Positions 1 to 5,377 of a stretch of DNA of 5,377 nucleotides are shown here, one piece after another (positions within the stretch are counted from its first letter, which is position 1; each line of letters starts with the position of its first letter). The DNA comes from Bryobacterales bacterium (lineage in GTDB: Bacteria; Acidobacteriota; Terriglobia; Bryobacterales; Bryobacteraceae). The notes below the pieces were generated by a model. It saw only the letters and a program-made list of their open reading frames with translations, did no database searches and had not been told where the DNA came from. The position numbers and the translations under genes are program-made. Location: positions 1 to 5,377 of the forward strand of contig JAUZEU010000305.1 in NCBI GenBank assembly GCA_030838885.1. Reading direction: 5' to 3'.

Positions 1-1
1 A

Positions 2-1306
2 CGCCCCGCACTCTCTTTCCCCGGTCCCCTGCGCTTCTGGATTGCCGTACTGCTCACCGGAGTGGCAACGGGCCTGGCCGCCGCGACGCTGACTCTGCTG
101 CTCGAAGCGGTCCAGCAGTTCACGTGGAGCGGCTCCGGGGTGAGCCTACTGGCTGCAGCCAGTCATGCACCCGCATGGCGGCACGTTGCGGTGCTCCTGG
201 GCGCCGGGCTGCTAACCGGCGCGGGACAACTTGTCCTTACACGCCTTTCCAGTGGAAATGGTATCGACACCACAACCGCGATCTGGTTCCATGCCGGACG
301 ACTGCCGGCAGTGCGGACCCTGGGCAGCGCCTTTCTCTCTGTCATCCTCGTCGGCATGGGAGTGTCACTCGGCCGCGAGGGCGCACCCAAGCAGGCGGGC
401 GCCGTATTCGCAAACTTCGTTTCAGACCTGGGCCGACTGTCAGACGAGCAGCGCCGCCTCCTCGTGGCGTCCGGCGCGGGCGCCGGCATGAGCGCGGCAT
501 ACGGCGTGCCGTTAGGCGGCGCACTCTTCTCCCTTGAGGTGATGCGTGGCATCCTCGCCCTCAGGTACGTGCTGCCCGCTCTCTTCACCTCTCTGATCGC
601 CACAGCCGTTTCATGGATCGCGCTGCCGGACGCGCCCACTTACCTCATCCCCGCCTATAACAACTCCGTCTCCGTCATGGTCTGGGCTCTGCTGGCGGGT
701 TGCCTCTCAGGCGTGGTTTCAGTTGGTTATGTTCGACTGATCGCATGGGCTGACCGTAACAAGCCAGTCGGCTGGCGGCGGCTGGCGGCCCCCGTTGTCG
801 GATTGACCTTGCTGGGCCTCGTGTCGGTCTGGTTCCCTCAGGTGCTTGGCAATGGGAAAGACGCTTCGCAACTGGCCTTCACCGGCCAGTTGGCGCCGGC
901 CTTGCTGATCGCCCTGTTGGTGCTCAAGCCTGCCGCCACCATCTTGTGCGTGCGAGCCGGCGCGCCCGGAGGACTCTTCACCCCATCTTTGACGCTGGGC
1001 GCCTTGCTGGGCGGGGTCCTCGGCTACGCGTGGTCATGGTTCTGGCCCGGCGTGCCACCCGGCTTGTTCGCCGTCATCGGCGCGGCCGCAGTCATGGCGG
1101 CCACCACCCAGGGCCCCCTTTCAACCGTCGTTCTGATGATGGAACTGACCGGCAGGGATCGTTCCTTCATCATGCCGATGCTGCTTGCCGCGGGGATCGC
1201 GACTCTCGTCGCCCGGAGCATCGAACCTCGTTCGATCTATGAAGCCCGGCTCACCGATGAACAGGTCGAAGCACGCGTTCGGATACGGAATCTGCCGCTC
1301 CCGTAA
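2..1306 (+). CDS. CLC-family chloride/anion transporter, 5' end outside the window
   Basis: An integral membrane protein of the CLC (voltage-gated chloride channel/antiporter) superfamily, which moves chloride or related anions across the cytoplasmic membrane, often in exchange for protons. The frame is open from base 2. The GTG at 62 lies inside the first helix (coding before it reads RFWIAVLLTG), so the true start is upstream. Numbering from that GTG, the ion-path motifs are: GNGID at 65-69 (usual GSGIP), GREGA at 104-108 with the gating glutamate E106, the helix after AGAGMSAAYGVPLGGALFSLEV (137-160), GGLFTP at 303-308 (GxFxP), and Y393 in SIYEARL, matching the anion-coordinating tyrosine of E. 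coli ClcA. The inner proton glutamate of ClcA (the second E in EEMR) is valine here (EVMR). The protein ends soon after the last helix and lacks CBS domains. The family call is firm. The substrate and the choice between channel and exchanger are not settled. It ends 9 nt from the convergent DUF72 gene. Confidence 0.95.
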   Translation, partial: RPALSFPGPLRFWIAVLLTGVATGLAAATLTLLLEAVQQFTWSGSGVSLLAAASHAPAWRHVAVLLGAGLLTGAGQLVLTRLSSGNGIDTTTAIWFHAGRLPAVRTLGSAFLSVILVGMGVSLGREGAPKQAGAVFANFVSDLGRLSDEQRRLLVASGAGAGMSAAYGVPLGGALFSLEVMRGILALRYVLPALFTSLIATAVSWIALPDAPTYLIPAYNNSVSVMVWALLAGCLSGVVSVGYVRLIAWADRNKPVGWRRLAAPVVGLTLLGLVSVWFPQVLGNGKDASQLAFTGQLAPALLIALLVLKPAATILCVRAGAPGGLFTPSLTLGALLGGVLGYAWSWFWPGVPPGLFAVIGAAAVMAATTQGPLSTVVLMMELTGRDRSFIMPMLLAAGIATLVARSIEPRSIYEARLTDEQVEARVRIRNLPLP

Positions 1307-1315
1307 ATGCCCGTT

Positions 1316-2050
1316 CTACTCTTCAACAAGCTCGCGCAATCGAAGTGCGTTCCATGCGGCATACCCCGAATCGTCGTTATCGAAATACACGTAAATCGCC
1401 TTCAAGTCCTGTCGCCACTCTTTCACTCGCCGCGACCAAACCTGCAGCGCTTCGTCGTCATAACTGCCCTGATACTTCCCCCCTGGCCCATGCAAACGGA
1501 CATAAGTGATATCCGCCGTAATCTCAATCGGCGACTGATAACCAGCCAGATGAAACGGACAATAAGCCGCGTTGTGTTCTCGCAGAACCCGCAGCACTTC
1601 AGCCGTATTCCAGCTCTCGTCCCTGAACTCGAATGCATAACGATGCCAGTCGGGCAACGCCTCCAGAAACTCTTCCAGCCGCCGCACATTCACCTCGAAC
1701 TTCGGGGGCAGCTGAAACAGAATTGGGCCCAGCTTTTCCTTCAGCAAATCTGCGCGCGCGAAGAATTTGTCCAGTCCTGCCGCCGGATCCTTCAGCTTTT
1801 TCATGTGCGTCAGAAACCGGCTGCCCTTCACCGCGAACCGAAAGTCTGGTGGCGTGGAACTCCGCCACAACTCAAGCGCAGACTCCGGAGGCAGCCGATA
1901 GAAGGTGTTATTGATCTCGACTGTATCGAAACGTTCCTGATACCAGGCCAGCATCTTCGAAGCCGGCCATCGCGGCGGATAGACTGTTCCCACCCAATGC
2001 TTGTAATGCCATCCCGACGTGCCAATCCTGATCTCGGCCATTTGCTTCAT
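1316..2050 (-). CDS. DUF72 domain protein (YecE-like)
   Basis: A soluble protein of the DUF72/YecE family, which has a TIM-barrel-like fold and no firmly established reaction. Family signatures are seen in order: GTSGW (10-14), the strand FDTVEINNTFYRLP (41-54), FAVKGSRFLTH (72-82), LFQLPP (111-116), FEFRDESW (140-147), YVRLHG (183-188) and YVYFDND (220-226), followed by an asparagine in the AAWNA helix. The 244-residue length is full for the family and no lesion is visible. Two starts are possible: ATG at 2050 or ATG at 2041 (MAEIRIGTSGW). The second has GAAG a few bases upstream and puts the conserved GTSGW at the usual distance from the N-terminus. Neither has a strong Shine-Dalgarno. It converges with the CLC gene and diverges from the short AI-2E-type gene, so its promoter must lie within that neighbour's 5' coding region. 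Confidence 0.95.
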   Translation of the reverse strand: MKQMAEIRIGTSGWHYKHWVGTVYPPRWPASKMLAWYQERFDTVEINNTFYRLPPESALELWRSSTPPDFRFAVKGSRFLTHMKKLKDPAAGLDKFFARADLLKEKLGPILFQLPPKFEVNVRRLEEFLEALPDWHRYAFEFRDESWNTAEVLRVLREHNAAYCPFHLAGYQSPIEITADITYVRLHGPGGKYQGSYDDEALQVWSRRVKEWRQDLKAIYVYFDNDDSGYAAWNALRLRELVEE

Positions 2051-2063
2051 TCATGATGAACCT

Positions 2064-2516
2064 ATGGGTGTTGCATCCGAAATCGTCACCTCCCTCGGCG
2101 CGTACCTCAAGGCCCAGGCATGGAATGCGCTGATCGTAATCGGGCTCTACGCAGCCGGCTTTGCCCTCACCGGCGTCCCCTGGTGGCTGCTCATCGGACC
2201 CATCGCAGGCATGCTCAACCTCGTCCCACATGTCGGCCCGCTCCTCGCCCTCGGGCTCCCCCTTCTCATCAAATGGCTGAGCACAGACGATCTGATGCCG
2301 CTTGTCTGGATCGGCGTCGTCTGGCTTATCATCCAGACCATCGATGGCTTTATCCTCACGCCGCGTGCGGCAGGCCGTGCAGGCGTAAACCCGTTCCCGG
2401 CGATTGCGATCACCATCGCCGCAGCCTTCATGTTTGGACCCCTCGGGATGTTACTCGCTGTCCCCGCCGTTGCTGTCGTGCTGATCATCCTGCGGGCCGT
2501 CCAGCGATCCCGCTGA
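2064..2516 (+). CDS. Short AI-2E/PerM-type transporter, C-terminal half only
   Basis: A hydrophobic protein of about 150 residues matching the C-terminal half of the AI-2E transporter family (PF01594; YdiK, PerM, TqsA relatives). The start ATG at 2064 gives MGVASEIVTS. A GTG at 2019 is in frame but would place 15 poorly membrane-like residues antisense to the DUF72 start. Family marks: AYLKAQAWNALIV (13-25), the LNLVPHVGPLLAL stretch (51-63) matching the conserved PYVGP segment, the hydrophobic helix before TIDGFILTPRAAGRAGVNP (92-110), which matches the family's LSPKVMGKxVGLHP loop, and GPLGMLLAVPAVAV (125-138). I count about four or five membrane segments. Family members usually have about 350 residues and eight segments, and the missing half is not present upstream because DUF72 lies there. 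It may be a natural half-size variant or a truncated gene. The substrate is unknown. No strong ribosome binding site is visible. Confidence 0.8.
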   Translation: MGVASEIVTSLGAYLKAQAWNALIVIGLYAAGFALTGVPWWLLIGPIAGMLNLVPHVGPLLALGLPLLIKWLSTDDLMPLVWIGVVWLIIQTIDGFILTPRAAGRAGVNPFPAIAITIAAAFMFGPLGMLLAVPAVAVVLIILRAVQRSR

Positions 2517-2522
2517 CCTGTG

Positions 2523-2758
2523 CTACCGTCCGACGGATGCAAAGAGCAGTCTGCTCTCGAACTCCTCCCGATGACTCCTCTTCAGAGTTAGCTCGGTCGC
2601 GTCTCTCAGAATTACCCTGTAGTCCCCGTGAAACCGATGGTTGCAATTCCCGGATCCGGTCGAGGTTCATACGCTTCGATTCAATTGACTTCATCAAGAC
2701 GCACCAGCGTGACCCGGCCGTTCTTGCGAACCGCGATCCGATCGGGCGAGCGGCTGTC
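2523..2758 (-). pseudogene. Decayed LytTR DNA-binding domain (response regulator remnant)
   Basis: Reading the - strand in three successive frames recovers most of a LytTR domain, the DNA-binding part of LytT/AlgR-type response regulators. Block 1 (2758-2684) reads DRIAVRKNGRVTLVRLDEVN after five linker residues and then meets TGA at 2683-2681, exactly where the family has the tryptophan of its WIEA motif; IEA follows. Block 2 (2670-2638) is one frame over and reads MNLDRIRELQP, which normally follows RIHRS, so some 40 codons between are missing. Block 3 (2636-2523) is shifted again and reads RFHGDYRVILRDATELTLKR, running on through SHREEFESRLLF to TAG at 2525-2523. The block 2/3 break fits one extra C in an original CCATGG (proline-tryptophan). 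Thus there is one nonsense change, one deletion and one frameshift, too many to be a sequencing slip. No receiver domain is recognisable upstream. It ended 6 nt from the convergent AI-2E-type gene. Family identity comes from motif recall, not from a search. Confidence 0.8.
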
Positions 2759-2875
2759 ATTGCCTGAGCCGTGCCTGACATGGCCCCGCATCACTCACGT
2801 CTTTCCAGGAATGTACAATTCAGAACTTGCGCTCGGGCTGTCGCCAACGAGCGACGCCTGCAGATTCCGGAGGGG
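2759..2875. other. Short gap between the two decayed regulators, no gene seen
   Basis: These 117 bases separate the LytTR remnant from the ArsR remnant. The LytTR frame stays open on the - strand up to about 2794 without recognisable receiver-domain residues. On the + strand there is a TACAAT at 2814-2819 that could be an old -10 box of the ArsR gene, but there is no matching -35. A pair of 6-base inverted arms (CGCTCG at 2830-2835, CGAGCG at 2848-2853) has a 12-base loop and no T-tract. Nothing functional can be supported here. Confidence 0.5.
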
Positions 2876-3112
2876 ATGAACGATCCCCGGGCTCACTTCC
2901 GGCCGCAGGTAGACGCGATCTTGTGAAGGACGGTGTGTGTGGTCTACTGATAGCGGAAAAGCTTGCCGTTAGCCAGCCAACCGCCAGTGAACACCTCGAG
3001 ATTCTGGCGCACGGTGGCCTGATCGATGGTAAGCGCATCAGGGAATGCATATTCTACAAAACGCAACGAGGCGGGTATCGAAGAGCTGAAGAAGCTGGTC
3101 CCGACCTTGTAA
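2876..3112 (+). pseudogene. Decayed ArsR-family transcriptional repressor
   Basis: A winged-helix ArsR-type repressor broken into three frame blocks. Block 1 starts at ATG 2876 behind GGAGG (2869-2873, unusually close to the start) and reads MNDPRAHFRPQVDAIL, then TGA at 2924. Block 2 (2917-3060) is in another frame: DLVKDGVCGLLIAEKL, then AVSQPTASEHLEIL (recognition helix) and GLIDGKRIRECIFYK (wing). The usual ALADPTRRxIL segment between blocks 1 and 2 is gone, consistent with an internal deletion. Block 3 follows a one-base expansion of an A run (AAAA at 3058-3061): skipping one A gives RNEAGIEELKKLVPTL and TAA at 3110-3112, an ordinary ArsR end. In the uncorrected frame an open reading stretch of 108 residues (2827-3153) survives with an unrelated tail. 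It might still be translated, but it lacks helix 1-2 of the domain. No metal-binding ELCVC motif is seen. Its former target is unknown. Confidence 0.8.
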
Positions 3113-3128
3113 TCCCAGCGAACAAAGA

Positions 3129-4577
3129 ATGCCCCACATTATCCAAGGCGTAACTACAAGCACCGCCGCCTTCATCGGCCAGACCGAGCGCGGCCCCGCA
3201 TTCCCACACCTCGTTACCAGTTGGGCCGAATACATCTCCTGGTATGGCGACTACCTCGACCGCACTCCTGGCTGCACCGCCTTTCGCTACCTCCCGTACG
3301 CCGTGCGTGGCTTTTTCGAAAACGGCGGCCAGCGACTCTTCATTGCACGCGCTGCGCCGCCCGGATCTACTCCCGCTCACGCCAGCCCGGGCCACGGCGC
3401 GATGCTTCTCGAAGCCATTAGCCCGGGGGCCTGGGGCAGCAACATCCGTTTCAGCCTCCGCGCCACCGCGGAGTCTTTTGACCTTACGCTGAATTACTTC
3501 CGTGCAGGCAACCTTAACCCTGAACTCACCGAACGGTACAACAACCTCCCGGCCAATCCAGCCGACCCCAACTTCGCCCCCACCATCGTCAACAGTAGCT
3601 CTCGCCTCATCAATCTGACCCTGACGGGAACGCTCGCAGCAATAGATCTTCCGAACGGTGTTCTCGATCAGGGCGGAGATCCGGGCTCACCCGAACCCGC
3701 TGCAGACCAGTTCCGCAGCGCCCCTATCCAACTCGCCGCCCAACCGGATATCTCGCTCATCCCGATCCCGGACGACGTGCTTCTGCCCGCACTCCGCGCC
3801 GACCTCCTGCTCCACTGCCAAACCCTCGGCAACCGATTTGCAATTCTGAGTTGCACTGAACAGGAACAGTCAGCCAGTCCGGCCCAACTGCAACCACCTG
3901 CGGACTCCTCCTGGGGTGCATACTACCTTCCCTGGCTCGTGGTCGCCGCGCCCCACCCGCCGTCAGGCCAGCTGTCTGTTCCACCTTCCGGGCACGTGGC
4001 CGGTATCTATGCCCGCGTGGATGCACAGTACGGCGTCCAGAAGGCACCTGCCAACGAACTTGTCAACGGAATCCAGGGCCTTAGTCATCCCGTCAGCCAG
4101 GCGCAGCAGGACCTGCTCAATCCCAAAGGCATTAACCTGATCCGCGACTTCCGCCCGCAGGGGCGCGGTATCCTGGCCTGGGGTGCGCGCACCATGTCCT
4201 CCGATTCCGCCTGGAGGTACATCAACATCCGGCGGCTCTCTATCTACCTCGAACAATCCCTGAACCGCAGCCTTCGCTGGGTGGAATCCGAACCCAACAG
4301 CGAGCAAACATGGGCCACCGTCCGGCTCTCCGCCTCCGCCTTCCTCCAAACGGCATGGCGTAACGGTGCCCTCGCAGGCTCAAAACAAGGCGATGCCTTC
4401 TTCGTGAAGTGCGATCGCACCACAATGACGCAGGACGATCTCGACAACGGCCGGCTCATCTGCCTCAAAGGTATCGCTCCCGTAAAACCGGCCGAAGTCG
4501 TCATCTTCCGCATCGGCCAAACCACCAGCGAAGGTACCCGGCCGGGACACCCGGACCCTTGGCCGCATTTGCCCTGA
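3129..4577 (+). CDS. Contractile tail sheath protein (phage/eCIS type), N-terminal arm missing
   Basis: A sheath subunit of a contractile injection apparatus (phage tail or extracellular contractile injection system). Such subunits form stacked hexameric rings around an inner tube and drive it through a membrane on contraction. Family signs: GVTTSTAAFIGQTERG (7-22), FENGGQRLFIAR (63-74), GAWGSNIRFSL (100-110), AYYLPWL (264-270), PPSGHVAGIYARVD (285-298), GVQKAPAN (302-309), LNPKGINLIR (330-339), WGARTMSSD (351-359), WRYINIRR (362-369), FFVKCDR (424-430) and PVKPAEVVIFRIGQ (451-464). The core and C-terminal domains look complete, with an added proline-rich tail (TSEGTRPGHPDPWPHLP). Only six residues precede GVTTS, whereas relatives carry about 20 including a TPGVYVEE-like strand. 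An upstream in-frame stop at 3087 and no other start rule out a longer form. No strong Shine-Dalgarno is visible. It begins 16 nt after the dead ArsR gene, and no tube, baseplate, spike or ATPase gene is in view. Confidence 0.93.
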   Translation: MPHIIQGVTTSTAAFIGQTERGPAFPHLVTSWAEYISWYGDYLDRTPGCTAFRYLPYAVRGFFENGGQRLFIARAAPPGSTPAHASPGHGAMLLEAISPGAWGSNIRFSLRATAESFDLTLNYFRAGNLNPELTERYNNLPANPADPNFAPTIVNSSSRLINLTLTGTLAAIDLPNGVLDQGGDPGSPEPAADQFRSAPIQLAAQPDISLIPIPDDVLLPALRADLLLHCQTLGNRFAILSCTEQEQSASPAQLQPPADSSWGAYYLPWLVVAAPHPPSGQLSVPPSGHVAGIYARVDAQYGVQKAPANELVNGIQGLSHPVSQAQQDLLNPKGINLIRDFRPQGRGILAWGARTMSSDSAWRYINIRRLSIYLEQSLNRSLRWVESEPNSEQTWATVRLSASAFLQTAWRNGALAGSKQGDAFFVKCDRTTMTQDDLDNGRLICLKGIAPVKPAEVVIFRIGQTTSEGTRPGHPDPWPHLP

Positions 4578-4589
4578 AATAAGCAATGC

Positions 4590-4619
4590 TTGACAGGTGA
4601 CCATATGGTCACCTATATT
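4590..4619 (+). promoter_or_regulatory. Sigma-70-type promoter of the ArsR-SRPBCC gene
   Basis: TTGACA at 4590-4595 (perfect -35) and TATATT at 4614-4619 (-10) are separated by 18 bases. Transcription would be expected about 6-8 bases after the -10, at 4625-4627, which coincides with the ATG at 4626. No Shine-Dalgarno lies between the -10 and the start (ATTAAGCCC precedes the ATG), so the mRNA is probably leaderless or nearly so. This is read from the sequence; the start of transcription is inferred. Confidence 0.8.
4595..4614. promoter_or_regulatory. Perfect 20-bp palindromic operator in the promoter spacer
   Basis: AGGTGACCATATGGTCACCT is identical to its reverse complement over 20 bases. 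It fills the spacer, sharing its first base with the -35 box and its last with the -10 box. A dimeric repressor bound here would block RNA polymerase. The natural candidate is the ArsR-type winged-helix protein encoded immediately downstream, implying negative autoregulation. As RNA the site could fold back, but there is no following U-tract, so a terminator for the sheath gene is unlikely. Confidence 0.8.
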
Positions 4620-4625
4620 AAGCCC

Positions 4626-5377
4626 ATGGACGACGTGTTCAAAGCGCTTGCCGACCCTACACGTCGAACTCTGCTCGACGAACTTTATAAGAGCGACGGA
4701 CAAACGTTGAGCGCACTGGAGGCACGTCTGCCCATGACGCGCTTCGGAGTGATGAAACACCTGAAGCTGCTGGAGCAGGCAGGTCTGGTGGTAACACGGC
4801 GGCAGGGCCGAGAGAAATTGCACTTCCTGAATGCCATCCCTATCCGGCTCATTCACGATCGCTGGGTGAGCAAATACACCGAACCATGGGTCGCCGCGCT
4901 GACGGATCTCAAATACACACTGGAGAACAAAACAATGCAGAAGGTCTTCGAAATCTACATCAAAACCACTCCCGGGCAACTCTGGAAAGCTATTACCGAT
5001 ACGGAAATGAGACGCAAATATAACTTCGGAGTGACGGTTACATCTGACTGGACCCCGGGCTCCCGTTTCGAAGGGGTTGGCGGCGGGCAGCCGATTTTAG
5101 AGGGCGAAAATCTCGAAGTCGATCCGCCCAGACGACTTGTGCAGAGCTTCCGCGCACTCTGGGGCGAGGACGTGAAAAGCGAGGGGACCTCGCGCGTCAC
5201 GTGGGAGATTGAGCCTGTCGGAGACTCCTGCCTGCTCAAAGTCACGCACGATCAACTGCGCGAAGGCGCCAACAATCAGCTTTACGGAGGCTGGCCAATG
5301 ATTCTCTCCGGAATCAAGACCCTGCTTGAAACCGGAGAGATTCTCACCACGCCGGGGTCGCTGCGCTGGTTAGAACA
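4626..5377 (+). CDS. ArsR-type winged-helix/SRPBCC (AHSA1) fusion regulator, 3' end outside the window
   Basis: A two-domain cytoplasmic protein: a DNA-binding ArsR-type winged helix (about 1-80) joined to an SRPBCC ligand-binding domain of the AHSA1 group (about 105 to the end). Seen: FKALADPTRRTLLDEL (5-20), the recognition helix MTRFGVMKHLKLLEQAGLV (37-55), the wing TRRQGREKLHFLN (57-69), and the IHDRWVSKYTEPW linker helix (76-88). The second domain starts KVFEIYIKTTPGQLWKAITD (106-125), with the glycine-rich GSRFEGVGGGQPI turn (145-157) and WPMILSGIKTLLETGE (223-238). The winged helix has no cysteines, so it is not a classical metal sensor; a hydrophobic ligand in the SRPBCC cavity is more likely, though unproven. 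The start at 4626 is set by the ALADPTRR spacing and by the promoter just upstream. The 250 codons present end in TTPGSLRWLE, close to the family's usual end, so little is missing. Any controlled partner gene would lie to the right. Confidence 0.93.
   Translation, partial: MDDVFKALADPTRRTLLDELYKSDGQTLSALEARLPMTRFGVMKHLKLLEQAGLVVTRRQGREKLHFLNAIPIRLIHDRWVSKYTEPWVAALTDLKYTLENKTMQKVFEIYIKTTPGQLWKAITDTEMRRKYNFGVTVTSDWTPGSRFEGVGGGQPILEGENLEVDPPRRLVQSFRALWGEDVKSEGTSRVTWEIEPVGDSCLLKVTHDQLREGANNQLYGGWPMILSGIKTLLETGEILTTPGSLRWLE

Noticed and set aside
1307..2056. 249-codon plus-strand open reading frame
   Set aside because: It mirrors the DUF72 gene on the opposite strand, which carries all family motifs; the plus-strand translation shows none.
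2526..2536. Small inverted repeat CCGTC-C-GACGG
   Set aside because: Five-base arms in GC-rich sequence without a T-tract; expected by chance.
2543..2557. Interrupted palindrome AGAGCAGTCTGCTCT just after the AI-2E-type gene, possibly a terminator or operator
   Set aside because: Arms of 6-7 bases but no T-tract on either strand, and it lies within the coding remnant of the LytTR domain (the SRLLF part), so chance is adequate.
2485..2781. 98-codon minus-strand open reading frame as a real gene
   Set aside because: It only captures the NLDRIRELQP block of the LytTR remnant in frame; the rest is out-of-frame sequence, and it overlaps the end of the AI-2E-type gene.
2814..2819. TACAAT as a -10 box for the ArsR remnant
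   Set aside because: No plausible -35 at 16-18 bases upstream (TCACTC region); not enough to call a promoter.
3129..4577. Prophage or complete contractile injection system
   Set aside because: Only the sheath gene is present; its neighbours on both sides are cellular regulators, and no integrase, attachment repeat, tube or baseplate gene is visible in the window.
4595..4614. The 20-bp palindrome as a rho-independent terminator of the sheath gene
   Set aside because: Followed by ATATTAAGCCC rather than a T-run, and it lies precisely between matched -35 and -10 boxes, so operator is the better reading.
4380..4979. 199-codon minus-strand open reading frame across the sheath end and the regulator start
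   Set aside because: It is antisense to two well-recognised genes and to the promoter, with no recognisable domain; a GC-rich shadow frame.

Overview
The window is chromosomal bacterial DNA of fairly high G+C content with codons ending mostly in C or G. It holds no RNA genes, no insertion sequence and no CRISPR array that I can see. The mix of genes (a CBS-less CLC transporter with a GREGAPKQ motif, a DUF72 protein, a LytTR regulator, ArsR-type regulators and a contractile tail sheath) resembles soil Acidobacteria of the Bryobacter/Solibacter kind. That assignment is inference from protein style only and is weak.

Layout from left to right: (1) the 3' part of a CLC-family anion transporter gene on the + strand, open at the left edge; (2) a DUF72 (YecE-like) gene on the - strand, converging on it with 9 nt between; (3) a short gene on the + strand for the C-terminal half of an AI-2E/PerM-type membrane protein, starting about 13-22 nt from the divergent DUF72 start; (4) a 612-nt corridor (2517-3128) with no healthy gene, which reads as two decayed regulators: a LytTR DNA-binding domain on the - strand carrying a stop codon, an internal deletion and a frameshift, and an ArsR-type repressor on the + strand with an internal deletion and a 1-nt frameshift; (5) a contractile tail sheath gene on the + strand with no other phage or injection-system gene in view and without the usual N-terminal PGVYVEE arm; (6) a strong-looking promoter whose spacer holds a perfect 20-bp palindrome, followed almost at once by (7) a fused ArsR winged-helix/SRPBCC (AHSA1) regulator that runs off the right edge.

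The genes do not form one pathway. The clearest functional unit is the last: the ArsR-SRPBCC regulator probably controls its own promoter through the palindrome, on a leaderless or nearly leaderless transcript. The middle of the window looks like a site of gene decay, with two dead regulators and possibly a truncated membrane protein on one side and a truncated sheath on the other. I see no convincing new multi-gene system. The most useful observations are the two hidden pseudogenes, the orphan N-truncated sheath, and the operator-in-spacer leaderless promoter.
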